Source: Oceanospirillum sediminis
GTDB lineage: Bacteria > Pseudomonadota > Gammaproteobacteria > Pseudomonadales > Halomonadaceae
Length of the DNA: 64,000 nucleotides
NCBI RefSeq assembly: GCF_014164585.1
Contig: NZ_JACJFM010000011.1
Span: 62,001-126,000 of the forward strand
Direction of reading: 5' to 3'
Shown: positions 9,506-19,192 of the stretch, one piece after another
Numbering within the stretch: position 1 is the stretch's first letter
Layout: the number at the start of each line of letters is the position of its first letter
Translations under genes and position numbers: made by a program
Notes under the pieces: model-generated
What the model was told of the DNA's origin: nothing
Databases searched by the model: none
Seen by the model: only the letters and a program-made list of their open reading frames with translations

Positions 9506-10798
9506 ATGATATCTGATACTGATCTGAAACAGGCTGGCCTGGATGAATGGCTGAACCGGCTTGAGTCACTGCACCCGACCGAAATTGATCTGGGGCTGGA
9601 GCGTTTACGTAAAGTGGCGGGCAGGCTCGGGGTTGAAACATTACCTGGTAAAGTGATTACTGTTGCCGGAACAAATGGTAAGGGTTCAACGGTTGCTATG
9701 CTGGACTCAGTATTGCGTCAGGCAGGCTATAAAACAGGGTGTTACACCTCGCCTCATTTTCTTCGTTACAACGAAAGAATATGCCTTAATGGCCATCCTG
9801 TTCCGGATCAGATGATATGTGATGCGTTTTTACGCATTGAAGCCGCTCGTCAGGATATTAGTCTGACTTATTTTGAGTTTGGCACTCTGGCGGCTTTTCT
9901 TATTTTTTCTGATGAGGCCCCAGATGTATCTATTCTGGAAATCGGTCTGGGAGGCCGTCTGGACGCGGCTAATCTGATTGATCCTGACCTGGCTATCGTG
10001 ACGACTGTGGCTCTTGATCATGAGAGCTGGCTTGGTTCCGACCTGGAGCAAATCGGCCGGGAAAAAGCGGGTATTTTCCGAAAAGATATCCCGGTCGTTA
10101 TTGGGTCTGAAGCCGGAAAAATCCCCGCTTCGGTCAGAGAAGAAGCACTCAGGATTGGTGCTTCCGATATCTCGCAGCTGGGGCAGGAGTATCGTTGGTT
10201 TACCGAGGCTGATGGCTCCTGGAGCTGGCAGAGTCTGGATGACGATGGCAAGATTTCTGAAGAATGTTTGTTATTACCTGCTGTCAGTTTGCCGACTGAT
10301 AACGCTGCTACAGTGATTCAGGCATTGAACCGATCAGGGTTTGATATCAGTACAGAGGCTTTATATCGTGGCCTGCAATCTGCTTCCCTGACAGGTCGGA
10401 TGCAGAGTATAGGCCGGTTTGTACTTGATGTGGCACATAATCCTCATGCTGCACATTATATTGCAGAGAAGCTACAGAGCATGCCCGTAAAAGGCAGGAG
10501 AGTAGCCCTGGTAGGAATGCTGGATGATAAGGATGTTGAATCGGTGCTGAATATTATGGCTCCTGTCTTCTCTTCCTGGTATATTGCACAGCTGGAAGGG
10601 CCGAGAGCGACTCCGGCTCTGAGGATACAAGAGTATCTGGCCAATGAGCAGCAGACGGATTGTCGGGTTTTCCCCCATGTGGCGGAAGCACTGGATGCTG
10701 TGCTGGCTGAGACAGGGGCTGATGACCAGGTACTGGTTTTCGGCTCTTTCCTGACAGTAGCTGGTGTGCTGGAAGTAAAAGAGCGATTATTGCCGTGA
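9506..10798 (+). CDS. folC: Bifunctional folylpolyglutamate / dihydrofolate synthase FolC
   Basis: FolC adds glutamate to dihydropteroate and folates. The 430-residue product shows the Mur-ligase ATP-binding motif GTNGKGSTVAML near residue 53, the family motifs SPH and YNERI, LEIGLGGRLDAAN, and the C-terminal DVAHNPHA. Its stop overlaps the GTG start of the SPOR-domain gene by four bases. Confidence 0.96.
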   Translation: MISDTDLKQAGLDEWLNRLESLHPTEIDLGLERLRKVAGRLGVETLPGKVITVAGTNGKGSTVAMLDSVLRQAGYKTGCYTSPHFLRYNERICLNGHPVPDQMICDAFLRIEAARQDISLTYFEFGTLAAFLIFSDEAPDVSILEIGLGGRLDAANLIDPDLAIVTTVALDHESWLGSDLEQIGREKAGIFRKDIPVVIGSEAGKIPASVREEALRIGASDISQLGQEYRWFTEADGSWSWQSLDDDGKISEECLLLPAVSLPTDNAATVIQALNRSGFDISTEALYRGLQSASLTGRMQSIGRFVLDVAHNPHAAHYIAEKLQSMPVKGRRVALVGMLDDKDVESVLNIMAPVFSSWYIAQLEGPRATPALRIQEYLANEQQTDCRVFPHVAEALDAVLAETGADDQVLVFGSFLTVAGVLEVKERLLP

Positions 10799-11292
10799 AA
10801 TATGGATTAAAGCATCGCATTATCGGAGCAGTTATTCTGATATCTGTCGCGGTGATTTTTTTGCCTGTTCTGTTAGATGGTGGGCAGCGCCCTCAATTGG
10901 TGCAGACTACCACGCCTATTCCTGCTCCCCCTCCTGATGCCGAGATTAAGGTCGAACAGCCTGCTGATCCGGGTCGGACGCCCAGTATTGAAACGGGCGA
11001 ACCGGAAAGAGAGAATTGGCAGTCAGGTCTTACGGATCAGAAAAAACTGGCAGCCTGGACGTTGCAGGCTGCCAGCTTTAAAACAGAAGATAATGCTGCA
11101 GGCATGAGAGACAAGCTGCGAAAAAGTGATATCCGCAGTTATATCCGGCAGCGGAAGGACTATTTTGTGGTATATGCAGGACCTTTTGCTGATTCTGATG
11201 CCGCTAATGAAGTGAAAGCCAGGCTTAAGAAAGAGTTTTCTGTTTCTGCTCTGATGGTTCGCTATGACCCTATGGCTGATGTCAGAAACTGA
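10795..11292 (+). CDS. SPOR-domain cell-division protein (DedD-like)
   Basis: The 165-residue protein has one N-terminal transmembrane helix (about 8-24), a Pro-rich linker, and a C-terminal SPOR domain (about 85-155) with the typical WTLQAASF, YFVVYAGPF and A-rich helix. SPOR domains bind denuded peptidoglycan at the septum. Position between folC and cvpA is the place of dedD in many gammaproteobacteria, so a DedD role is likely but not proven. It starts with GTG overlapping the end of folC. Confidence 0.88.
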   Translation: MKYGLKHRIIGAVILISVAVIFLPVLLDGGQRPQLVQTTTPIPAPPPDAEIKVEQPADPGRTPSIETGEPERENWQSGLTDQKKLAAWTLQAASFKTEDNAAGMRDKLRKSDIRSYIRQRKDYFVVYAGPFADSDAANEVKARLKKEFSVSALMVRYDPMADVRN

Positions 11293-11316
11293 CCTGCAGA
11301 AAGATAAGGATACAGT

Positions 11317-11799
11317 ATGATCTGGGTTGACTGGGCTATTATAGTGGTTTTTCTGATTTCAGCGGGTTTTGGTCTGATCAGAGGGGTGGTCAGAGAAGCG
11401 GTTTCTCTGGCAACCTGGGTCGCTATTATACTGTTCGGACGTATTATGGCTCCTCAGGTCAGTGAGATTCTTTTACCTTATATTGAGCAGGACTCTGTAC
11501 GCCTGTTTATTGCCTTCGCCTGCATCGGCATACTTATCATGATGCTGGGTTCTGTTATTTCTAAAATAGCGAATAAAGTGGTTTCTGCAACGGGACTCAG
11601 CGGGTTCAATCGATTTCTTGGTCTTATTTTTGGTGCGCTGAGAGGTGTGGCTATCCTGGTTATTGTTATTGCGATTGCCAGTCTGACCAGTTTAACTCAG
11701 GAGCCCTGGTGGGCCGGATCTGAGTTTATTCCTGTATTAGAAGATTTACGAGATCAGGCTGCTCAACTGGTAGAAAACCAGCTAGAGAAGCGTGCCTGA
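11317..11799 (+). CDS. cvpA: CvpA family membrane protein
   Basis: This 160-residue protein has four predicted membrane helices and starts with the family pattern WVDWAIIVVFLISAGFGLIRG. CvpA is linked to colicin V production and envelope homeostasis in E. coli; its precise function is not settled. An AAGGA site lies eight bases before the ATG. It sits just upstream of purF, the conserved gammaproteobacterial arrangement. Confidence 0.95.
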   Translation: MIWVDWAIIVVFLISAGFGLIRGVVREAVSLATWVAIILFGRIMAPQVSEILLPYIEQDSVRLFIAFACIGILIMMLGSVISKIANKVVSATGLSGFNRFLGLIFGALRGVAILVIVIAIASLTSLTQEPWWAGSEFIPVLEDLRDQAAQLVENQLEKRA

Positions 11800-11846
11800 T
11801 TGTTATTGTTTTTGATGATGTGATAACCCCTAAGAGGTGATTTTCA

Positions 11847-13361
11847 ATGTGCGGAATCGTCGGCATTGTTGCCAATAGCAGCGTTAATCAGGCTATCTAT
11901 GATGCCTTAACTGTCCTTCAGCATCGTGGACAGGACGCTGCCGGTATGATGACCTGCCAGGATGGCCGTTTTTTCCTGCGTAAAAGTAACGGCTTAGTGC
12001 GCGATGTTTTCCGTACTCGTCACATGCAGCGCCTGCACGGTAATATGGGGATCGGACACGTTCGTTATCCTACTGCTGGATCATCCAGTGAGGCAGAGTC
12101 TCAGCCTTTCTATGTCAACTCACCTTACGGTATCGCTCTGGCTCATAACGGTAACCTGACCAATGCCAAAGAGCTGGCGGAAGAGGTGTTTAACACGGAT
12201 CTGCGTCATATCAATACGACTTCAGATTCTGAAGTATTGTTGAATATTTTTGCCCATGAACTGGGTAAGCAGGGACTGCAACTGCGCCCGGAAGATATTT
12301 TTGATGCTGTTCGTCGGGTTCATCGTCGTTGTCGTGGTGGTTATGCTGCCATTTCGATGATCAGCGGTATGGGACTGGTGGCATTCCGCGATCCTCATGG
12401 TATCCGCCCTGCGGTATTCGGTAAGCGTGAAACAGAGGCTGGCATTGAGTATATGGTGGCTTCTGAGAGTGTAGCTCTGGATGTTCTGGGTTTTGAACTG
12501 GAGCGTGATATTGCTCCCGGTGAAGCAGTATTTATCGATCTGGAAGGTAATATTTTTACTCAGCAGTGTGCCGATAATCCAAACCCTCGTCCCTGCATCT
12601 TTGAGCATGTTTATCTGGCTCGACCTGATTCTATTATGGATGGTATCCATATCCATAAATCCCGCATGCGCATGGGACAGAAACTGGCTGAAAAGATCAA
12701 ACGTGAACGTCCGGAGCATGATATTGATGTGGTGATTCCAATTCCGGATACCAGCCGTACCTCGGCTCTGGAGCTGGCTCTTCATCTGGATGTGCCTTTC
12801 CGTGAAGGTTTTATCAAAAACCGTTATATCGGTCGTACGTTCATTATGCCGGGACAGCAGGAGCGTAAGAAGTCTGTACGTCAGAAGCTGAACGCTATTG
12901 ATCTGGAATTTGAAGGGCGAAATGTATTACTGGTTGATGACTCTGTTGTAAGGGGGACTACCAGTAAGCAAATTATTCAGATGGCACGTGATGCCGGTGC
13001 GAAGAATGTTTACTTTGCTTCTGCGGCACCAGCGGTTCGCTATCCTAATGTATACGGGATTGATATGCCATCCGCTGATGAGCTGATCGCTCATGGCCGT
13101 ACAGATGAAGAAGTCGCAGAACAGATCAGTGCAGATTGGATGATCTATCAGGATCTTGAAGATCTGATCGCTTGTGGTAAAGAAGGAAACCCTGAACTGG
13201 AAGGTTTTGACTGTTCTGTATTTAACGCCGAATACGTTACCGGTGACATTGATCAGAACTATCTGGATGCTATTGATGCAGAGCGCAATGACAGTGCAAA
13301 AGAGGGCGCTAAGCCTAAGGTTGATGCTGTTATCGATATGCATAACGACGATACGGAGTGA
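11847..13361 (+). CDS. purF: Amidophosphoribosyltransferase PurF
   Basis: PurF makes phosphoribosylamine from PRPP and glutamine, the first step of purine synthesis. The 504-residue product begins MCGIVGIV, with Cys2 as the glutamine amidotransferase nucleophile exposed after Met removal. The PRPP-binding motif [13 protein letters not shown] lies near residues 360-372. The start has a GAGGTGA site. The stop lies within the ribosome-binding region of metZ. Confidence 0.98.
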   Translation: MCGIVGIVANSSVNQAIYDALTVLQHRGQDAAGMMTCQDGRFFLRKSNGLVRDVFRTRHMQRLHGNMGIGHVRYPTAGSSSEAESQPFYVNSPYGIALAHNGNLTNAKELAEEVFNTDLRHINTTSDSEVLLNIFAHELGKQGLQLRPEDIFDAVRRVHRRCRGGYAAISMISGMGLVAFRDPHGIRPAVFGKRETEAGIEYMVASESVALDVLGFELERDIAPGEAVFIDLEGNIFTQQCADNPNPRPCIFEHVYLARPDSIMDGIHIHKSRMRMGQKLAEKIKRERPEHDIDVVIPIPDTSRTSALELALHLDVPFREGFIKNRYIGRTFIMPGQQERKKSVRQKLNAIDLEFEGRNVLLVDDSVVRGTTSKQIIQMARDAGAKNVYFASAAPAVRYPNVYGIDMPSADELIAHGRTDEEVAEQISADWMIYQDLEDLIACGKEGNPELEGFDCSVFNAEYVTGDIDQNYLDAIDAERNDSAKEGAKPKVDAVIDMHNDDTE

Positions 13362-13369
13362 GTCTGATT

Positions 13370-14563
13370 ATGCCTGATTTTGATATTGATGCTCAGGACT
13401 GGGGACTGGAAACCCTGGGTGTTCGTGCCGGACAGACCCGTTCTCAGGAAGGTGAGCACAGCGAGGCGATTTTCCCGACCTCCAGTTTTGTATTTGGCTC
13501 TGCAGCTGAAGCAGCAGCGCGTTTTTCTGGTGAAGTACCCGGTAATGTGTACTCCCGCTTTACGAATCCAACCGTACGTATGTTTGAGCAGCGTATTGCG
13601 GCTCTGGAAGGCGGAGAACGCGCTGTAGGCACCGCATCCGGTATGGCAGCCATTCTGAGCACCTGTATGGCTTTGCTGGAGGCGGGTGACCATATTGTGG
13701 CATCCCGTAATATTTTTGGTTCAACGACCAACCTGTTTGAGAAGTACCTGAAGAAATTTGGTCTGAATATCAGCTATGTCAATCTGGGTGATCTGGATGG
13801 CTGGGCTGAGGCGGCGACTGAAAAGACAAAGCTGTATTTTCTTGAGACGCCTTCTAATCCGGTGTGTGAATTAGGTGATATTACGAAGATTGCCGATATT
13901 GCGCATAGCAAGGGAGCAAAGCTGGTTGTCGATAACTGCTTCTGCACTCCTGCTCTGCAGCGTCCATTGCAGTTAGGCGCTGATATTGTTATTCACTCTG
14001 CAACCAAATATCTGGATGGTCAGGGGCGTTGCGTGGGTGGCGTCGTTGTTGGTAATAATGAAGACATGGAGCAGATCTTCGGTTTTGTTCGTACCTGCGG
14101 ACCGAGCCTGAGCCCATTTAATGCCTGGGTATTTCTGAAAGGACTGGAAACTCTGAACCTGCGTATGAAAGCACAGAGTGAAAATGCTCTGGCTCTGGCG
14201 CAGTGGCTGGAGCAACAGCCTCAGGTTGAAAAAGTGAACTACTCTGGTCTGCTTTCTCATCCCGACCATGAACTGGCAAAGCAGCAACAAGAGGCCTTTG
14301 GGGCAGTGCTATCGATTGAAGTCCGCGGTGGTAAAGAGGGGGCCTGGACTGTTGTTGATAATACTCAGATGTTGTCTATCACGGCCAATCTGGGGGATGT
14401 CAAAACGACGATTACTCATCCTGCAACAACGACACATGCACGTATTACTCAGGATGACCGGGATGCGGCAGGTGTCACTGATGGTCTGCTTCGGATTGCT
14501 GTTGGTCTGGAAACTCTGGATGATCTGAAAGCTGATCTGGCCAGAGGTCTGGCTAAGATCTGA
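13370..14563 (+). CDS. metZ: O-succinylhomoserine sulfhydrylase MetZ
   Basis: MetZ makes homocysteine directly from O-succinylhomoserine and sulfide with PLP. From the ATG at 13370 the product has 397 residues; the GTG at 13358 is an alternative that overlaps purF, but a GGAG eleven bases before 13370 favours the ATG. The PLP lysine is in SATKYLDGQGRCVGG. The sequence is of the Cys/Met metabolism gamma family, and the SATKYLDGQGR pattern with the purF-metZ order is typical of MetZ in Pseudomonas relatives. Confidence 0.93.
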   Translation: MPDFDIDAQDWGLETLGVRAGQTRSQEGEHSEAIFPTSSFVFGSAAEAAARFSGEVPGNVYSRFTNPTVRMFEQRIAALEGGERAVGTASGMAAILSTCMALLEAGDHIVASRNIFGSTTNLFEKYLKKFGLNISYVNLGDLDGWAEAATEKTKLYFLETPSNPVCELGDITKIADIAHSKGAKLVVDNCFCTPALQRPLQLGADIVIHSATKYLDGQGRCVGGVVVGNNEDMEQIFGFVRTCGPSLSPFNAWVFLKGLETLNLRMKAQSENALALAQWLEQQPQVEKVNYSGLLSHPDHELAKQQQEAFGAVLSIEVRGGKEGAWTVVDNTQMLSITANLGDVKTTITHPATTTHARITQDDRDAAGVTDGLLRIAVGLETLDDLKADLARGLAKI

Positions 14564-14584
14564 AGAAAATTATTGATCAGAGAG

Positions 14585-14607
14585 ACGCCCGGATTATCCG
14601 GGCGTTT
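14585..14607. terminator. Terminator after metZ
   Basis: ACGCCCGGA and TCCGGGCGT form a perfect nine-pair stem around a TTA loop, followed by TTT. It separates metZ from the convergent SIMPL gene. Confidence 0.8.
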
Positions 14608-14632
14608 CAGATTTAAGGTGCTGAAAACAGTA

Positions 14633-15349
14633 TCAGGGTACCAGGAAGAAAATTACCCGGACATCACTTGTCAGTCTGATCTGATCCGGTTCTGGTGTTG
14701 AGGTCAGGCTGCTATTGCGCGGTGCTGTTACTCTGAATTCTGAACGAGCATGATCAGGATAACGCTGTGAACTTTCTTCGATACTGAATACTCTGCCGGT
14801 TTTCTGGCCCAGTCGACTGGCCATTCGCTCTGCTTTTTCTCTGGCTTTATTGATCGCCTCATCCAGCACCTGTTCTTTCAGAACCTCTTCATTACTATGT
14901 TCAAATTTGACAATGATGTCTGAAACGGTCTGACTGGAATTGATCCTGTCCAGTATATCCGGATAGCGATTAATACTGCGTACATAGAGAGTGATTGTCT
15001 GGCTGACCCTGGTTTGAGAGCGCTGACTGCCCTGTATCTGTATTGGCTGTATATATAGCTGCCCCATTTCAATGTCCTGTTGTGGCAGATTGAAACGCAG
15101 TAGGGATCTCAGCAGCTTTCGGCTACGCTTTTCTACATTGTCTCTGGCTTTTTTCAGATGCGGGCTGGTGTTGTCCAGTGTCAGAGTAAGAATGGCAGTG
15201 TCAGGGGCGAATTTGAATTCGCTGGATGCTTTAACCAGAAGATGAGGTTGTTCTGGCCTTGTCTCTGCATTCAGAGTCGTGCTCAGAAAAAGACAGATTA
15301 TTGTCAGAAAGGCTTTGTATATGAGGGGAAGTAAGGCGTAATTATTCAT
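14633..15349 (-). CDS. SIMPL-domain periplasmic protein (DUF541)
   Basis: The 238-residue product has a signal peptide (about 1-28, cleavage near LNAETRP) and one SIMPL/DUF541 domain with the family pattern of an early beta strand rich in T/L (AILTLTLDN) and the later helix EQVLDEAINKAREKAERMA. Proteins of this family (YggE, BP26) are periplasmic or outer-membrane-associated and linked to stress; no enzymatic function is known. It converges with metZ and diverges from cobU. Confidence 0.85.
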   Translation of the reverse strand: MNNYALLPLIYKAFLTIICLFLSTTLNAETRPEQPHLLVKASSEFKFAPDTAILTLTLDNTSPHLKKARDNVEKRSRKLLRSLLRFNLPQQDIEMGQLYIQPIQIQGSQRSQTRVSQTITLYVRSINRYPDILDRINSSQTVSDIIVKFEHSNEEVLKEQVLDEAINKAREKAERMASRLGQKTGRVFSIEESSQRYPDHARSEFRVTAPRNSSLTSTPEPDQIRLTSDVRVIFFLVP

Positions 15350-15568
15350 AGAGAACTATCCATCAATATGACAATGATAAAATACCCTGGTGCTAAGCTG
15401 TTGAACAAACATTTCTCTGTAAGAGATTGCTATATTCCCCGGCTGATGGCAGGCAAATATCGAAATGCTTTTATTCAGGTGCATCTGGTATCTGATTGTG
15501 TTTATGTCTATCTGTGAGCCTGATTCATTCATCGGGTTCCATTTTTAACGGAATTTTAAGGAGTTTCT

Positions 15569-16105
15569 GTGGTTCGCTTTATTCTGGGAGGTGCCAGGTC
15601 TGGTAAAAGTGCTCTGGCTGAACAATTAGCGGTCTGCTCAGGTAAGAGGGTGCATTATCTGGCAACAGCACAGATATGGGACGAAGAGATGAAGGATCGG
15701 GTGGCTCATCACAAAAATAGCCGTCCGAATCATTGGCAGGTAACGGAAGAAGCTATCGATATTATCCCTGTCATTAAAAAATATGCGCAAGTCCGAGGGG
15801 AATGCCTTTTGCTGGATTGCCTGACATTATGGCTGACCAATATTTTACTGTTAGATGATGAAGACGTACTGCAAGCCCATCAGCAGCAACTGGTGGAATA
15901 CTTACAGAATGATTTCCGCGGTGAGTTAATTCTGGTCAGCAATGAAGTCGGGCAAGGAATCATTCCGGATAATGCTTTAGCCCGGCGTTTTGTAGACGAA
16001 GCCGGGCGCCTGCATCAAAGAATTGCTAAAGTGTCTGATCAGGTTGTTTTTGTTACTGCCGGTATTCCACAGACACTGAAAGGACCTTTATTGAACATGG
16101 GCTAA
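15569..16105 (+). CDS. cobU: Adenosylcobinamide kinase / guanylyltransferase CobU
   Basis: CobU phosphorylates adenosylcobinamide and transfers GMP to it in late cobalamin assembly. The 178-residue product has the P-loop GGARSGKS at residues 7-14, the family motif HKNSRP with the guanylylated-His region, and LLLDCLTLWLTN. Length is normal. The start is GTG, supported by AAGGAG eight bases upstream. No cobalamin riboswitch (B12 box) could be recognised in the upstream 219 bases. Confidence 0.95.
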   Translation: MVRFILGGARSGKSALAEQLAVCSGKRVHYLATAQIWDEEMKDRVAHHKNSRPNHWQVTEEAIDIIPVIKKYAQVRGECLLLDCLTLWLTNILLLDDEDVLQAHQQQLVEYLQNDFRGELILVSNEVGQGIIPDNALARRFVDEAGRLHQRIAKVSDQVVFVTAGIPQTLKGPLLNMG

Positions 16106-16157
16106 TTGTCTGGTTTCTGACTCTCGATATCATGGGGGCCAGAAACAGCTGCTATTC

Positions 16158-17060
16158 TCAGTGAGCCATCTCTGTCTGATGTTTATTGCGTGGAGCCAGT
16201 TGAGAGATCAGCATACCTGCCAGCATAAGGGCACAGCCTGCCAGGCCTTTAAGGTCCAGGGTTTCATTCAGGAACAGATAGCCTCCGATAACCGCAAATA
16301 CAGCCTCCAGGCTCAGAATAATGGCAGCATGTGAAGCCGGGGCTTCTTTCTGAGCAAAGACCTGGAGGGTATAGGCTACACCAACAGACAAGAGCCCGGC
16401 GTAGGCAATGGGTTGCCAGGCTTCCCCTATACTACCCAGCGTCGGTTCCTCCAGGAACAGGGCTGCCAGCAGGCTGATCAGACCACAGGTAAAGAACTGT
16501 ATAACGGATAACCTTAAAGCATCCATTTGAGGTGATAGCCAGCCAATCAGCAGAACATGCCCTGCCCAGAAAAGTGCTCCAATCAGTTGCAGCAGATCCC
16601 CATATGCCAGTGTAAAATCATCTGTAACGCTTAAAAGATACAAACCTGCGACTGCCAGCAAAGCACCCAACCAGGTATTGCGCCCGGTTTTTTGCCCCCA
16701 GACCAGGGCTATTACAGGAACCAGAATGATGTAAAGACCTGTAATAAAGCCTGCATTACCTGCAGTAGTATATTGCAGCCCTACCTGTTGAAATGTTGAT
16801 CCCATAAATAGCAGGGCGCCAGCCGCTAGTCCCCCCTGCCATAAACTAAGCCCCCGGCCTTTATCTGATTTTGTCGGTTGATCTGGTTTAAGTAATAACA
16901 GCAGTGGCAGTAAGGACAGAGCGCCCAGGAAAAAGCGGGCAGCATTAAAAGTAAAGGGACCGACATAATCCATACCTACACGCTGAGCAACAAAGGCAAA
17001 GCCCCATATTGCTGCGGTAACGAGTAGCATAATGTCGGATCGGAGTGTTTGGCTTTGCAT
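16158..17060 (-). CDS. EamA/DMT-family membrane exporter
   Basis: From the ATG at 17060 (MQSQTLRSDIM) the product has 300 residues with ten predicted transmembrane helices in two EamA halves. A longer frame to 17234 exists, but its N-terminus does not look like the family. Members move small metabolites or amino acids; the substrate cannot be read from sequence. It lies between cobU and two receptor genes and ends only 52 bases from the convergent cobU stop. Confidence 0.88.
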   Translation of the reverse strand: MQSQTLRSDIMLLVTAAIWGFAFVAQRVGMDYVGPFTFNAARFFLGALSLLPLLLLLKPDQPTKSDKGRGLSLWQGGLAAGALLFMGSTFQQVGLQYTTAGNAGFITGLYIILVPVIALVWGQKTGRNTWLGALLAVAGLYLLSVTDDFTLAYGDLLQLIGALFWAGHVLLIGWLSPQMDALRLSVIQFFTCGLISLLAALFLEEPTLGSIGEAWQPIAYAGLLSVGVAYTLQVFAQKEAPASHAAIILSLEAVFAVIGGYLFLNETLDLKGLAGCALMLAGMLISQLAPRNKHQTEMAH

Positions 17061-17254
17061 AGATATTTCTTTATTCGGAACGTTATTTGTCAGCTGAATT
17101 GAGCCATTGATTTGATTGTATAGAAATATGATCAGGCGGGATAATATACTGAATGGACATATCCGGGTAGTAAAATGCTGTCTGTTTGGCTCACGACACT
17201 TATGTGCTACATTGACTGGTTCCTGTTCAGTCACCAGACCTCCCGGAGAGGGTA

Positions 17255-19192
17255 ATGCTTCAGTTTCGTATGGATCGCGGATTGTTGAGCAGCTTTTGCT
17301 ATGTCAGTCTGATGTTGATTATTTTTGCTTCAGTTATTGTCAGTGCTGGTTCCGGGTCCGGGCGTCCACTGGCTTTTCCTGCAGCGATGGGGGAAACCAC
17401 GTTGACATTCTGGTATCCCGATAGCAGTGATCCTTTGCCTCTGGATGGAGAGTGGATGGGGTTTCCCGATCAGTTGCTATCACCTGCTGAAGTTGAAGAT
17501 AATCTGCATTATTCCTTGCCGGTTCTTTTCCCTGATATCTGGCAGCCTCCCGGACCAAGACGTCACATGATGACATATACTCTTTTGCTGAAAAAGGTTC
17601 CTCAGCAGACTGAACTGGCGTTGTTTGTGCCGGAGATAAAGAATAGCTTCAGACTCTTTGTTAATGGTCGGGAAGTGTTCAACGGTGGTTATGCCAGTGC
17701 TTCAGTCGATCATGCCAGAGGATATTCAGGGGACAGGATTGTCTCTTTAGGGAAGCTACCGCCAGAAACACGCCTGGTCCTTCAGGTCAGTAATTATGGC
17801 CATGCCCGAGGTGGTGTGCACAGCCCTATTATTCTGGCAACAGATGATGAATGGCAAAGTTACTATCAGAAGAATATTCTTATAGAAGGTGTCGTGATAT
17901 GTCTGGCAATTCTGGCTGGAATTCTGTTGCTGACAGAGTTTTTACTGATACCTGATCATAAGGAATTATTGTGGATCGGGCTATTTGCTCTGGTTCTTGC
18001 AGGTTACACAGGTACTACCGGATTGGGGAGTTTCAGTACCCTGTTTGGATATTTTCCCTGGCCCCTGGCGGTCCGGCTGGAATATATCGGGTTTGCGACG
18101 GCGATTCCTCTGTTTGCTAACTGGCTCCAGTCGTTATACCGACAGGATATAAAGTTCCGCATTGTTAAATATCTGAACTGGGCAGCCGCCTCTTTTCTGA
18201 TATTTATCCTTCTTACTCCCAGTGAACTGTTTACCGGGTTACTGCATCTGTTGCTGCTGTTTATGACATTTTGTCTGTTAACGTCTGTCTGGATGATGAC
18301 GATGTTATTTATCCGTAACAGAGCCGGAGTGCGTATTCTGATTTTTGGTGCATTTGCTCTGATGACGGGTATTTCTCATGATCTGAGTGTTTTCCTGGGG
18401 TTGTGGCAGGGAGATGATCTGTTAGGTGTCGGTATATTGATTTTTCTGGTTTCTCAGATTGGCTTTCTCACCTATTACAGAACTCAGGAACAGATTCGTA
18501 TGCTCGATTTTAACCGGTCTTTGCAAAACAGGGTGCTGGAAACGGAGAAACTGGCTTACACCCGAAAAGCAGAGCTGGAAAATAAGATGCATGAACTGGA
18601 AATAAAAAAGCAGGAGTACCAGCGTCTTATTACTGAAGATGAGCTTACTGGTTTAATGAACCGCCACTGTTTTTTTGAACAGATCGGTCGGAGGATAGAG
18701 AGAAATCGTCGTGTCAGCCATGCCATTGTTATGATTGATGTTGACCGTTTTAAACAGATTTGTGATCACTATGGCAGAGATCTGGCTGATCTGGTACTGA
18801 AAAAAGTGGCGCGGCAACTCGTTCAGGAAGCTGAAGGGCGTTTTGACTGGATTCCGGCGCGTTATGGTAGTGATGAGTTTATTTTCTGGCTGGGTGGTGT
18901 TGATGCCGATCAGGCTGCTCAGGTGGCGAGACGAATTCAGACTAATATTTCCAGGCTAAAGATGCCAGTGTCAGGCAGGGGAGAGGACGCTTTTCGTTTT
19001 ACAGTATCAACTGGAGTTGCTACCAATGCCCAGGGACAGAACCTGGATCAGCTACTGGCACGAGCGTCTGATGCTGTGCACCAACAAAGAAAGCAGAGCC
19101 AGAAAAAAAAACATCCGGGTATGGGGCAGGAAGTAAGCTTATCTGATCATCTGAATACTACTTTATTTCATCAGAAAGGAGATAGTGTCTGA
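17255..19192 (+). CDS. 7TM receptor with GGDEF-like domain (GSDEF signature)
   Basis: The 645-residue protein has an N-terminal signal anchor (about 8-30), an extracytoplasmic sandwich domain resembling 7TMR-DISM sensors (about 50-205), seven predicted membrane helices (about 210-400), a coiled-coil linker (about 410-455) and a GGDEF-type domain (about 460-620). The domain keeps DELTGLMNR and VMIDVDRFK, but the signature is GSDEF at residues 538-542 instead of GGDEF. I see no RxxD inhibitory site before it. Whether it makes c-di-GMP is uncertain. A GGAGAGG site precedes the ATG. The stop overlaps the next gene by one base (TGATG). Confidence 0.88.
   Translation: MLQFRMDRGLLSSFCYVSLMLIIFASVIVSAGSGSGRPLAFPAAMGETTLTFWYPDSSDPLPLDGEWMGFPDQLLSPAEVEDNLHYSLPVLFPDIWQPPGPRRHMMTYTLLLKKVPQQTELALFVPEIKNSFRLFVNGREVFNGGYASASVDHARGYSGDRIVSLGKLPPETRLVLQVSNYGHARGGVHSPIILATDDEWQSYYQKNILIEGVVICLAILAGILLLTEFLLIPDHKELLWIGLFALVLAGYTGTTGLGSFSTLFGYFPWPLAVRLEYIGFATAIPLFANWLQSLYRQDIKFRIVKYLNWAAASFLIFILLTPSELFTGLLHLLLLFMTFCLLTSVWMMTMLFIRNRAGVRILIFGAFALMTGISHDLSVFLGLWQGDDLLGVGILIFLVSQIGFLTYYRTQEQIRMLDFNRSLQNRVLETEKLAYTRKAELENKMHELEIKKQEYQRLITEDELTGLMNRHCFFEQIGRRIERNRRVSHAIVMIDVDRFKQICDHYGRDLADLVLKKVARQLVQEAEGRFDWIPARYGSDEFIFWLGGVDADQAAQVARRIQTNISRLKMPVSGRGEDAFRFTVSTGVATNAQGQNLDQLLARASDAVHQQRKQSQKKKHPGMGQEVSLSDHLNTTLFHQKGDSV

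Noticed and set aside
15368-15517. A 49-codon open frame between the SIMPL gene and cobU
   Set aside because: No ribosome binding site, no recognisable feature in the peptide and no codon bias like the neighbours. It may be chance.
15350-15568. Possible cobalamin riboswitch before cobU
   Set aside because: I looked for the B12 box and the conserved core and found neither. A covariance model search would settle it.
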